DNA from: Candidatus Cloacimonadota bacterium
GTDB lineage: Bacteria > Cloacimonadota > Cloacimonadia > Cloacimonadales > JAJBBL01
NCBI GenBank assembly: GCA_020532365.1
Contig: JAJBBL010000151.1
Coordinates: forward strand, 1-8,354
Reading direction: 5' to 3'
DNA length: 8,354 nucleotides
Position numbers and translations under genes: made by a program
Shown here: positions 1 through 6,254 of the stretch, piece by piece
How positions within the stretch are numbered: position 1 is the first letter of the stretch
Layout: each line of letters starts with the position of its first letter
Notes under the pieces: generated by a model
What the model saw: the letters and a program-made list of their open reading frames with translations, nothing else
What the model was told of the DNA's origin: nothing
Databases searched by the model: none

Positions 1-1
1 A

Positions 2-676
2 ATCCTCGACGGCATCAATCTGGATATACCAGAAGGGAAGAAAACCGTTCTCGCCGGACAAAGCGGAAGCGGTAAATCTGTGCTTATGAAAACCGTGATA
101 GGGCTAATTAAGCCTGTTGCAGGCAACGTGTTTGTAGACGGTGAAGATGTCTTCAGCCTTGATAAGAAAGAGTTGAATAGATTGAGAAGGAAAATGGCAC
201 TTCTGTTTCAAGGCTCTGCTCTGTTCGATTCGATGAATGTATACCAAAATGTCGCCTTCCCTTTGGTCGAACACCAAAAAATGAGCCAAGATGAAATACT
301 AAAAGAAGTGTCTGAAAAACTCTCCTTGGTTGGATTAGAGGGTGTCTTTTATAAAATGCCACCTGAGTTGAGCGGCGGAATGAAGAAAAGAGCAGCGTTG
401 GCTCGTGCAATTATTCTTAACCCTAAATATATCATCTATGACGAGCCTACAACCGGTCTTGACCCCACCATTTCAAGCGATATAATAGACCTGATCAATA
501 AACTTCACCTTAAATATCAAAATACAGGGGTCATAATAACTCACGATATTGATTGTATCGATAGAACTGCTGAATATATGGTCGTTATTGGTGAAAAAAA
601 GATAAAATATGCCGGTGACTATCAACGCTTTCTTATGACTGAAGACCCATACTGCCAGCAGTTTATCAGAAGATAG
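2..676 (+). CDS. mlaF: MlaF-like ABC transporter ATP-binding protein (5' partial)
   Basis: This is the ATPase subunit of a Mla/Ttg2-type phospholipid or sterol transporter, which acts on the cytoplasmic face with an MlaE-type permease. The frame is open from base 2, so the gene begins outside the window; 224 codons are visible, against about 250-270 for the family, so only the first strand or so is missing. In fragment numbering: Walker A GQSGSGKS at residues 19-26, Q-loop glutamine at 70 in LLFQGSALFDSM, signature LSGGM at 123-127 followed by KKRAALARA, Walker B with D147 and E148 in IIYDEPTTGLDP, and switch histidine 181 in VIITHD. The wording of the Q-loop and signature regions is MlaF-like rather than that of a generic importer. 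A GTG at 80 lies inside Walker A and cannot be the start. The next gene is not mlaD, so any substrate-binding partner must lie upstream or elsewhere. The family call is firm; the substrate is inferred. Confidence 0.9.
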   Translation: MLDGINLDIPEGKKTVLAGQSGSGKSVLMKTVIGLIKPVAGNVFVDGEDVFSLDKKELNRLRRKMALLFQGSALFDSMNVYQNVAFPLVEHQKMSQDEILKEVSEKLSLVGLEGVFYKMPPELSGGMKKRAALARAIILNPKYIIYDEPTTGLDPTISSDIIDLINKLHLKYQNTGVIITHDIDCIDRTAEYMVVIGEKKIKYAGDYQRFLMTEDPYCQQFIRR

Positions 677-715
677 AGAATTATAGAGTAGGATAAAACT
701 TTTTAAGAGGAGAAT

Positions 716-1792
716 ATGAAGATAGCATCAATCGTAGGAGCACGACCACAGTTTGTGAAGTTAGCACCGTTTTCTAAGAAAATCAGAGAAAAAAATCACG
801 AGATTATTATCCATACAGGCCAACATTACGACGTAAATATGTCAGCCTCTTTCTTTAAGGAATTAGATATACCAAACCCCGATTATCACTTGGAGATAGG
901 GTCTGATACGCACGCTAAACAGACAGGTAAGATGCTTGCTGAATTAGAAGACGTGTTTGTTAAAGAACAACCGGAATTAGTCGTTGTCTTTGGTGATACT
1001 AATAGCACGTTAGCCGGCGCTCTCGCTGCAGCTAAGCTACATATTCCGATACTCCATATCGAAGCGGGGTTAAGAAGTTTTAATCGAAGAATGCCAGAAG
1101 AAATTAATCGAGTGGCAACCGATCATATATCAAGCTTCCTCTATGCTCCCACAGAAGCTGCTATGATTAACTTAAGCAAAGAGGGGCTGGAAGACATCTC
1201 GTATCTGACCGGAGATATAATGGTCGACTCACTTAAATTAGCACTTGAGAAATCTAAAGGGAGAGAGCTTGTAAACGAGAAAATGGGGCTAAACAAAGAA
1301 GAGTATTATCTGTTAACTCTGCATAGGCCTCAAAATGTGGATAACTACGAATACTTGTCTAATCTTCTGAAAAAGATGAATAAACTTGACTTGCCTGTAA
1401 TCTTCCCAGTACATCCAAGAACAAGGAAGATACTCAGAGATTATGCGCCGAATACGCTCGATGAAACATATCCGGCTATTAGATTTATTGAACCGGTAGG
1501 CTACTTAGACTTTATTAACCTGCAGGCGAACTCTAAAGCAGTCGTGACCGACTCAGGGGGTATCCAAAAAGAGGCGTATATTCTTAAAAGACCGTGCGTT
1601 ACTGTACGCACTGAAACAGAGTGGATCGAAACAGTTAATTCTGGCTGGAATAAGCTTTTAGCACCCGATTCGGAAGATTTTATTGAGCAGATTATCGAGC
1701 ATCGTCCACTTAACGAGTATCACGATCTTTTCGGGCAGAACGTCGCTGCTAAGATGAGCGAAATAATCGATAGTATGGAACTGAAATTTTAA
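716..1792 (+). CDS. wecB: Non-hydrolysing UDP-N-acetylglucosamine 2-epimerase family (WecB/WbpI-like)
   Basis: This is a cytoplasmic GT-B-fold epimerase that inverts C2 of a UDP-N-acetyl sugar, usually UDP-GlcNAc to UDP-ManNAc, for surface polysaccharide synthesis. It has 358 aa, close to the usual 360-380. Visible motifs are GARPQFVKLAP (8-18), TGQHYD (34-39), GDTNST with D94, HIEAGLRS with E116, MPEEINR with E128, TLHRPQN with H203, PVHPRT (231-236) and the UDP-binding VTDSGGIQKEA (277-287). By position these match E. coli WecB D95, E117, E131 and H213. The loop reads SFNRRMPEEINR, the form I associate with archaeal-type and WbpI-type enzymes, so a UDP-diacetamido-uronic acid substrate is a real alternative. 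AGGAG at 708-712 lies 3 nt before the ATG. The gene sits 39 nt after the ABC ATPase and 11 nt before the sirtuin. No other sugar-nucleotide gene is in the window to fix the substrate. Confidence 0.9.
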   Translation: MKIASIVGARPQFVKLAPFSKKIREKNHEIIIHTGQHYDVNMSASFFKELDIPNPDYHLEIGSDTHAKQTGKMLAELEDVFVKEQPELVVVFGDTNSTLAGALAAAKLHIPILHIEAGLRSFNRRMPEEINRVATDHISSFLYAPTEAAMINLSKEGLEDISYLTGDIMVDSLKLALEKSKGRELVNEKMGLNKEEYYLLTLHRPQNVDNYEYLSNLLKKMNKLDLPVIFPVHPRTRKILRDYAPNTLDETYPAIRFIEPVGYLDFINLQANSKAVVTDSGGIQKEAYILKRPCVTVRTETEWIETVNSGWNKLLAPDSEDFIEQIIEHRPLNEYHDLFGQNVAAKMSEIIDSMELKF

Positions 1793-1803
1793 GGAGGAGG
1801 ATT

Positions 1804-2526
1804 ATGTTAGATAAGTTTACTCTAAAGCTTAAGAAAACAGATAGGGTAGGGGTTCTGACCGGTGCCGGAGTTAGTGCCGAATCAGGAATTCAAACATTCC
1901 GTGATGCCGATGGATTATGGGAAAATCACCCCGTTGAACAGGTGGCAACCCCTCAAGGATTTGAAGCAGATCCAGTCTTGGTCTGGAGATTTTATCGAGA
2001 AAGATTTAAACAAGCGGCTACTGTGGAGCCTAACGCAGGACACTACGCATTTAACGAGATTGAAGAGTATCTGGGGGACAACTTCTTGTTAGTAACCCAA
2101 AATGTCGATGGACTACATAAAAGAGCAGGGACTGAAAGAGTTTTAGAGATGCACGGCACACTGAACACAGCCTTTTGTGTCCGATGCAGATCAGTATACC
2201 CTATGGCAGACTATGCAGAAGGGGATAGTGTGCCAGATTGTCCAGCTTGCGGTGGAGTAGTCCGCCCTGATATTGTGTGGTTCGGCGAGATGCCGTATGA
2301 GCTTGATGTTATCTACAATTTCTTCGAAAACATCGATTATCTTTTGGTCTGCGGAACGAGTGGTGCTGTATACCCTGCCGCCGACTTTCTAAGGATGGCT
2401 AAAATCCGTAAGGCCACTACGATCGGAATTAACTTAGATAAACCACATAATGTTGAGTTTATGGACTACTTTTTTCAAGGTAAATCAGGGGAGATGTTAC
2501 CAAAATTAGTCACTAAATGGATTTAA
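1804..2526 (+). CDS. cobB: NAD-dependent protein deacylase, Sir2 family (CobB/SIRT5-like)
   Basis: This is a sirtuin that removes acyl groups from lysines using NAD, releasing nicotinamide and O-acyl-ADP-ribose in the cytoplasm. It has 240 aa. Residues 20-28 (GAGVSAESG) and TFRDADGLWE (31-40) form the NAD pocket. TQNVD is at 98-102, the catalytic histidine is H117 in EMHGTL, zinc ligands are C125, C128, C146 and C149, and GTS is at 184-186. F-Y-R-E-R at 63-67 places Y64 and R67 in the Y-x-x-R arrangement that binds acidic acyl groups in SIRT5 (Y102/R105) and E. coli CobB (Y92/R95). Desuccinylase or demalonylase activity is therefore likely alongside deacetylation; that is inferred from the motif. 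A strong doubled Shine-Dalgarno (GGAGGAGG, 1793-1800) fills the gap after the epimerase stop. There is no long N-terminal extension. Only 3 nt separate it from nth, so the two are almost certainly co-transcribed. Confidence 0.93.
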   Translation: MLDKFTLKLKKTDRVGVLTGAGVSAESGIQTFRDADGLWENHPVEQVATPQGFEADPVLVWRFYRERFKQAATVEPNAGHYAFNEIEEYLGDNFLLVTQNVDGLHKRAGTERVLEMHGTLNTAFCVRCRSVYPMADYAEGDSVPDCPACGGVVRPDIVWFGEMPYELDVIYNFFENIDYLLVCGTSGAVYPAADFLRMAKIRKATTIGINLDKPHNVEFMDYFFQGKSGEMLPKLVTKWI

Positions 2527-2529
2527 TGT

Positions 2530-3183
2530 ATGAGTAAAAAGACGTTTCCTATTCACGAGGTGTTCGAGCGGTTAGATCCTGTTATCGAAAAACTTGAAGC
2601 ACCTGTAGTTGACTTCATTGCCACACAGAGTGGAGACCCTTATAAGATACTCATCGCTACGATTCTGAGTGCGAGAACTACCGATCAAGTGACTACCAAA
2701 GCAGTTCAAAAACTGTTCCCCCAAGCGCCAGATATGGAGTCATTAAGTAAGCTCACAGTTGAAAAGATAGAAGAGCTTATCTATCCAGTTGGGTTTTACC
2801 GACAAAAGGCAAAACAACTACATAAACTTCCACAGGTTTTGCAAGAGAAGTTTAACGGCGTTATACCCGATGAAATAGACGATCTAATCCAGCTCCCAGG
2901 GGTGGGACGTAAAACGGCTAATCTTGTTCGGGCGACAGCCTTCCATAAACCAGCTATTTGTGTCGATGTTCACGTTCATCGGATCTGTAACCGCTGGGGA
3001 TATATCAAAACTAAAAACCCGTTAGAGACCGAAATGAAGCTCAGGAAAATATTGCCCGAAGAATACTGGCTTAAGATAAACTCTTATCTGGTAACGCTGG
3101 GACAAACTATCTGTCGACCACAAAGACCACATTGTGATCGGTGCCCTATCAATGATTTGTGTCGTAAAATACTAACAAAATAG
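2530..3183 (+). CDS. nth: Endonuclease III (DNA glycosylase/AP lyase)
   Basis: This is a base-excision repair enzyme that removes oxidised pyrimidines and cleaves the abasic site by beta-elimination. It has 217 aa, close to E. coli Nth (211). The helix-hairpin-helix reads LPGVGRKTAN at 122-131, with catalytic lysine K128; the catalytic aspartate is D146 in CVDVHVHR. The C-terminal [4Fe-4S] loop has complete C-x6-C-x2-C-x5-C spacing (C195, C202, C205, C211). ILSARTTDQ (45-53) is the usual substrate-side helix. The ATG lies 3 nt after the sirtuin stop, with no recognisable Shine-Dalgarno, so expression probably depends on translational coupling to the upstream gene. Nothing is missing or truncated. 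A MutY identity is unlikely because the protein is short and lacks the C-terminal NUDIX-like domain. The link to a sirtuin looks like operon cohabitation rather than a known pathway. Confidence 0.95.
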   Translation: MSKKTFPIHEVFERLDPVIEKLEAPVVDFIATQSGDPYKILIATILSARTTDQVTTKAVQKLFPQAPDMESLSKLTVEKIEELIYPVGFYRQKAKQLHKLPQVLQEKFNGVIPDEIDDLIQLPGVGRKTANLVRATAFHKPAICVDVHVHRICNRWGYIKTKNPLETEMKLRKILPEEYWLKINSYLVTLGQTICRPQRPHCDRCPINDLCRKILTK

Positions 3184-3225
3184 AGAAACGTTTTGAGACT
3201 GAATCGTTAATTAAAAAAGGATAAG

Positions 3226-3240
3226 AGAGAGGAGTTGATG
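3226..3240 (+). promoter_or_regulatory. Shine-Dalgarno that decides the start of the S41-like gene
   Basis: A purine-rich AGAGAGGAG (3226-3234) is followed directly by TTG (3235), ATG (3238) and GTG (3241), all in frame. The wecB start has AGGAG 3 nt before its ATG; the same spacing here selects ATG 3238. GTG 3241, at 6 nt, is the alternative. TTG 3235 abuts the Shine-Dalgarno with no spacer and is unlikely. The choice changes the product by only one or two residues at the signal-peptide N-terminus. Confidence 0.6.
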
Positions 3241-4608
3241 GTGAAAAGAGGGTTTCTATTGATAATAGCTGTAGCGCTGTTGGCTAATATTTACTCAGTT
3301 GATTGGGATGAAATAAATACACTCACAGAAGAAGAAAAACTGTACGGTCTTTCTCTGATCTGGAAAGAAGCCGACTATAACTTTGCTTTCTTCAAGTCTT
3401 TAGGGAAATTCGATTGGAATAGAGAGTATCTAAACCACATCAACCAAGTGCTCGAAACAGATAATATCTATGAGTATTATCGTGTATTGCAAAAGTTTGT
3501 AGCTCGACTACAAGATAATCAGTCACGTATAGGCTACCCTTCATCAATTACCCCTTACTTAGACCGTCCTCGAGTGCATCTGAAGGAGATAGAAGGGAGA
3601 ATCATAGTTCACAATATCGGTCATAACAACGCATCTTTAATCCCTGTTAGGAGCGAAGTTTTAGAGATAGAAGGGGTTGATGTTTTGAAGTATCTTGAAG
3701 AGAAGGTAACCCCCTATATATCTGCAAGCAATGAAGATGTAAGGATGGACAGAAGCTTGAATGCTGCCCTACTTGGGATAAAAGATGAGAAAATAAGACT
3801 GAAAATTAAGACTCCCGAGCTGGAAGTAAAAGAGGTTGAAATTGTTTGTAATAGCAAAGGGGATTACTGGTCTGTTGACACCACTTATGCCGATGACCTG
3901 CTTCTACACCGCTGGTTAGACGATGATATTCTGTATGTAGTCTTGTACAGATTCCACGACCCACTAATTATTCGTATGTTTGATAGCATTCTCCCTGACT
4001 TACAAAAGTGCAAAGGGCTAATCATCGACATACAGGAGAATAATATTGGAAAGGGTGAAGTTAGTAGTGAAATCCTGAAGTATTTAGTAGCAGAAAAAGA
4101 GATGGAAGGCTTTGCCACGAGAACGAGAATAAACATTGCTGAGTATAGAGCTCTCGGAATAGCAAACGCTGCTTTAGGGTATATCCCTCCGGATGAATAT
4201 GCCCCTTATGGTATCGGCGATGCTTGGTATGAAGAAGAGATGTATATTATGGAGAATAAACCGGCTGCAGCTAAGATACTCGTGCCTACTTATGTAATGA
4301 CCGGAAGTAGTACAGGGACTGCTGCTGAGAACTTCCTGTTGATGCTCAAACAGCACCGTGACAATGTCACCGTTATTGGCTCAAGTACTGGTGGTCAGAG
4401 AGGACAGCCTTTAATAATGGGCTTGCCGGGTGGCGGGAGTGTATCGTTAACGACTACAGCTGATTTCTTATCAGACGAAAAGCCGGTTTCAAATAGAGGA
4501 ATTGAGCCTGATGTTAAGATTAAACTCAAGTATTCCGACTATATAAACGATGAGGACACCGTGCTTAAAGAGGCGTACCGTCTTTTAAGGCAACAGCTAT
4601 CTCGTTAA
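3238..4608 (+). CDS. Secreted S41 (C-terminal processing) peptidase-like protein, probably catalytically inactive
   Basis: This is an S41/tail-specific-protease fold protein of 456 aa from ATG 3238. It has a signal peptide at about 1-20 (basic MVKR, then a hydrophobic FLLIIAVALLA run), so it is exported. Residues 30-100 form the N-terminal helical region, with the Bacteroidetes-like IW-x-EADYNFAFF pattern. A PDZ-like region spans roughly 110-205 and the core 220-430, ending in NRGIEPDV (419-426), a family hallmark. The active-site positions are altered. The usual D-G-H-T reads DNQS (93-96). The glycine loop normally like D-x-R-x-N-G-G-G reads DIQENNIGKG (264-273). The nucleophile serine before A-x-E is threonine 361 in STGTAAEN. 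The G-E-x-T-x-G glutamate is serine 382 in GSSTGG. I infer a pseudoprotease, perhaps a binding or scaffold protein of the periplasm or surface. It follows nth by 54 nt, so read-through is possible. The family call is fairly sure; inactivity rests on motif reading without an alignment. Confidence 0.8.
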   Translation: MVKRGFLLIIAVALLANIYSVDWDEINTLTEEEKLYGLSLIWKEADYNFAFFKSLGKFDWNREYLNHINQVLETDNIYEYYRVLQKFVARLQDNQSRIGYPSSITPYLDRPRVHLKEIEGRIIVHNIGHNNASLIPVRSEVLEIEGVDVLKYLEEKVTPYISASNEDVRMDRSLNAALLGIKDEKIRLKIKTPELEVKEVEIVCNSKGDYWSVDTTYADDLLLHRWLDDDILYVVLYRFHDPLIIRMFDSILPDLQKCKGLIIDIQENNIGKGEVSSEILKYLVAEKEMEGFATRTRINIAEYRALGIANAALGYIPPDEYAPYGIGDAWYEEEMYIMENKPAAAKILVPTYVMTGSSTGTAAENFLLMLKQHRDNVTVIGSSTGGQRGQPLIMGLPGGGSVSLTTTADFLSDEKPVSNRGIEPDVKIKLKYSDYINDEDTVLKEAYRLLRQQLSR

Positions 4609-4698
4609 CCTTCGATTGTTTAGACAGAATGCACAGTTGAAGAGATAACTCGTAATGTAGATATTCGATAGATAGTGAAGTGAGAGTGAAAAATATGT

Positions 4699-4727
4699 TT
4701 GACATAAATTGTTGCTTATTATTTAAG
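4699..4727 (+). promoter_or_regulatory. Candidate sigma70-type promoter for tRNA-Leu
   Basis: A perfect TTGACA -35 box (4699-4704) is followed after 17 nt by TTTAAG (4722-4727), a 4 of 6 match to TATAAT. Transcription would begin near 4734, about 80 nt before the mature tRNA, so a 5' leader would need RNase P processing. It is the best promoter match in the non-coding stretch 4609-4812. If the host uses the Bacteroidota-type -33/-7 promoter instead, this match would be accidental. Confidence 0.45.
4706..4723 (+). repeat. Short intergenic repeat, copy 1 (matches 6171-6185)
   Basis: AAATTG-TTG-CTTATTATT here recurs at 6171-6185 as AAATTG-CTTATTATT, a 15-base match interrupted by one extra TTG triplet. 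Both copies are in non-coding DNA. This copy lies in the spacer and -10 region of the candidate tRNA promoter. The match is AT-rich and could be chance, but both copies fall in the small intergenic fraction of the window. Confidence 0.3.
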
Positions 4728-4812
4728 TCCAGTCTATGAGCGCTTTAGGGAATGGACAGAATGACTTGTTCTATAAGCATTGATACATATTCTCAGAAAA
4801 GACGTTATAAGT

Positions 4813-4900
4813 GCCGAAGTGGTGAAATAGGTAGACGCAGTGGACTCAAAATCCACCGGGTTCATAACCCGTGCCGGTTCGAGTCCGGCCTTCGGTACCA
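4813..4900 (+). tRNA. tRNA-Leu (anticodon CAA)
   Basis: This is an 88-nt class II tRNA that reads UUG codons. The acceptor stem GCCGAAG (4813-4819) pairs with CTTCGGT (4890-4896), followed by discriminator A (4897, as expected for leucine) and an encoded CCA (4898-4900). The anticodon stem is GTGGA/TCCAC (4840-4844 with 4852-4856), enclosing the 7-nt loop CTCAAAA, which places CAA at 4847-4849 after U33. The long variable arm is a hairpin, CGGGTT/AACCCG (4857-4871). The T arm is GCCGG-TTCGAGT-CCGGC (4873-4889). D-loop bases include GGTAGACGC. From memory it closely resembles the E. coli leuX tRNA. The one oddity is the first acceptor pair, G1-U72, where a G-C pair would be usual. It is flanked by protein genes on both sides, with no other tRNA in the window. 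Confidence 0.96.
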
Positions 4901-4987
4901 CTTATTTATGCGGAGAGTTTGCTCCAAGCTTTTATCTCTGCCTGTGTTTAACTAACCAAAGATATGAAATGTGGGGGTAGTTGATTG

Positions 4988-6151
4988 ATGAAGAATAGAG
5001 TCTTATTACTCGTAGTAATGTTGGCGATGATATTAGGTTTTTTTGTGCCTCAGCAAGCTTATGCGGTATCAGAAGCTGGCGTAATCTTTTTACTAATCGA
5101 ACCGGGCTCACGTCCTGGTGGAATGGGACAAGCATACGTTGCCCAAGTCGACGATGCTTTAGCCGGTTATTGGAATCCAGGAGCTATGGCTTTCAACCGT
5201 AAAACACAGTTTGCAGGTATGCATACAAACTGGTTAGGCGATGTATTCGATGATATATATATTGAGCATCTTGCTTGGAACCAACACTTCCAAGACATCG
5301 GAAACATTGGAGCTCATGTAATGTTTTTAACCTATGGTAAACAGGATCGTATGGATGAGGATGGTCAGCACTTAGGTGAGTTCTCAAGCTATGAATTAGC
5401 AGTAGCTGCAACCTATGCTGAGCAGGTCTCGCAGAACTTAGGTTTAGGTTTGAACTTTAAGTTTATCCTTAGTGATCTCGCACCAGAGGGAACAGGGCAG
5501 ACAGAAGTTGGCGTTAAAGGTAGAGGTATTAGCTATGCATTTGACCTTGGTTTGAAATCGAGAGGTGTGGACTTTGGTCAGATAGCAGTTTCTCCTTACA
5601 ATGGAGTTATTGCCGTATATAACGGGTTAGGTCGCTTGATTGGATATAGACCTGCTGGATATTCAAACTTTAGTCTACCTGTCAGAAAGCTTGATTTTGG
5701 ATTGAACTTACAAAACGTCGGACCAAACATAGTTTACATTGATGATGCTCAATCAGATCCACTTCCAATGAACTGGAGAATGGGCTTTTCTTATAGAATG
5801 ATTGAATCTAAGTACAACAAGCTCTCATTTAACGCAGATATGAACAAGCTACTGGCAAACTCTGATCCTTTCTATCAGAGAATAGTAACTGCTTGGTTTG
5901 ACGATTCAACGAAAGAGGAGCTTGAGTCCACGATATTCAACGTAGGAGCTGAGTATACATACTATAATCTCTTATCCTTAAGAGGTGGCTACATATACGA
6001 TAAAGCTGGTGATATTATAGGCCCATCTTTCGGTGCCCGGATCCAGTACACCTTCAGTAGTCAATATAAAGTAAGCTTTGACTTTGCGATGCAGCAGGGT
6101 GGTGGCTTAGTAGATTACAACAAGACTTTCTCATTAGGCCTTGAGTTTTAA
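4988..6151 (+). CDS. porV: PorV/PorQ family outer-membrane beta-barrel protein
   Basis: This is an outer-membrane barrel of the FadL-like PorV (LptO) group, 387 aa from ATG 4988. In Bacteroidota, PorV binds type IX secretion cargo at the translocon and hands it to the attachment complex. The signal peptide is clear: KNR, a hydrophobic run to about residue 19, and a likely cut after QQAYA (22-26). The hallmark N-terminal pattern FLLIEPGSRPGGMG (34-47) and YWNPG (61-65) match the family's F-L-x-I-x-P-x-x-R-x-G-G-M-G and W-N-P. The NVGPNIVYIDD and PLP stretch near residues 240-255 is the second PorV-like landmark. The chain ends LGLEF, the terminal-aromatic beta-signal of BAM-inserted barrels. 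A GGGGGT stretch (4973-4978) lies 9 nt before the ATG; the in-frame TTG at 4985 is less likely. The gene follows the tRNA by 87 nt and precedes an M6 protease. The family is secure; its role as the secretion shuttle, rather than a PorV paralogue, is inferred. Confidence 0.85.
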   Translation: MKNRVLLLVVMLAMILGFFVPQQAYAVSEAGVIFLLIEPGSRPGGMGQAYVAQVDDALAGYWNPGAMAFNRKTQFAGMHTNWLGDVFDDIYIEHLAWNQHFQDIGNIGAHVMFLTYGKQDRMDEDGQHLGEFSSYELAVAATYAEQVSQNLGLGLNFKFILSDLAPEGTGQTEVGVKGRGISYAFDLGLKSRGVDFGQIAVSPYNGVIAVYNGLGRLIGYRPAGYSNFSLPVRKLDFGLNLQNVGPNIVYIDDAQSDPLPMNWRMGFSYRMIESKYNKLSFNADMNKLLANSDPFYQRIVTAWFDDSTKEELESTIFNVGAEYTYYNLLSLRGGYIYDKAGDIIGPSFGARIQYTFSSQYKVSFDFAMQQGGGLVDYNKTFSLGLEF

Positions 6152-6170
6152 ATAACCGGGTCTAACGGGC

Positions 6171-6185
6171 AAATTGCTTATTATT
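6171..6185 (+). repeat. Short intergenic repeat, copy 2 (matches 4706-4723)
   Basis: AAATTG-CTTATTATT here matches the copy upstream of tRNA-Leu apart from the missing TTG triplet. It lies 19 nt after the porV stop and just before the 6189-6209 stem-loop. It has no known role; chance similarity of AT-rich DNA is the competing explanation. Confidence 0.3.
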
Positions 6186-6188
6186 AGC

Positions 6189-6209
6189 CGGGGTCTTCTA
6201 AAGGCCCCG
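6189..6209 (+). terminator. Stem-loop after porV, possible terminator
   Basis: CGGGGTCTT (6189-6197) pairs with AAGGCCCCG (6201-6209) around a CTA loop, giving nine base pairs including one T-G wobble and five G-C pairs at the base. It lies 38 nt after the porV stop and 46 nt before the next gene. The bases that follow (AGCTTCTATAC) are not a proper T-run, so it may be a weak or factor-assisted terminator. It could equally be an mRNA-stabilising hairpin that lowers expression of the downstream protease relative to the barrel protein. Confidence 0.55.
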
Positions 6210-6228
6210 AGCTTCTATACCCAGCGGT

Positions 6229-6234
6229 TATAAT
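6229..6234 (+). promoter_or_regulatory. Possible -10 element for the M6 protease gene
   Basis: A perfect TATAAT occurs 21 nt before ATG 6255, but no TTGACA-like box lies 15-19 nt upstream; that interval falls inside the stem-loop. Transcription from it would start near 6241, almost on the in-frame ATG 6243, giving a nearly leaderless message or a leader of about 14 nt to ATG 6255. It is weakly supported. Confidence 0.25.
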
Positions 6235-6254
6235 ACAAGAAAATGAGTGGTACA

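Noticed and set aside
1862..2092. 76-codon + strand frame inside the sirtuin gene
   Set aside because: It is a shadow frame within well-conserved Sir2 coding sequence.
2526..2537. Mini-frame M-Y-E-stop whose ATG overlaps the sirtuin stop codon
   Set aside because: It is three codons long and most simply explained as chance at the short sirtuin-nth junction; the real nth start is the ATG at 2530.
3885..4356. Minus-strand open frames opposite the S41-like gene
   Set aside because: The + strand frame has a signal peptide and family landmarks throughout; the reverse frames show no motif or ribosome-binding site.
4912..4925. GGAG/CTCC stem downstream of the tRNA as a terminator
   Set aside because: It has only four base pairs, and the following AAGCTTTTA is a poor T-run; not convincing.
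4752..4955. 67-codon open frame on the + strand across the tRNA region
   Set aside because: It runs straight through the complete tRNA-Leu gene, has no Shine-Dalgarno and its product resembles nothing; it is an accidental frame.
4609..4987. tRNA-associated integration site or mobile element
   Set aside because: There is no integrase, no direct repeat of the tRNA 3' end and no change in gene style on either side.
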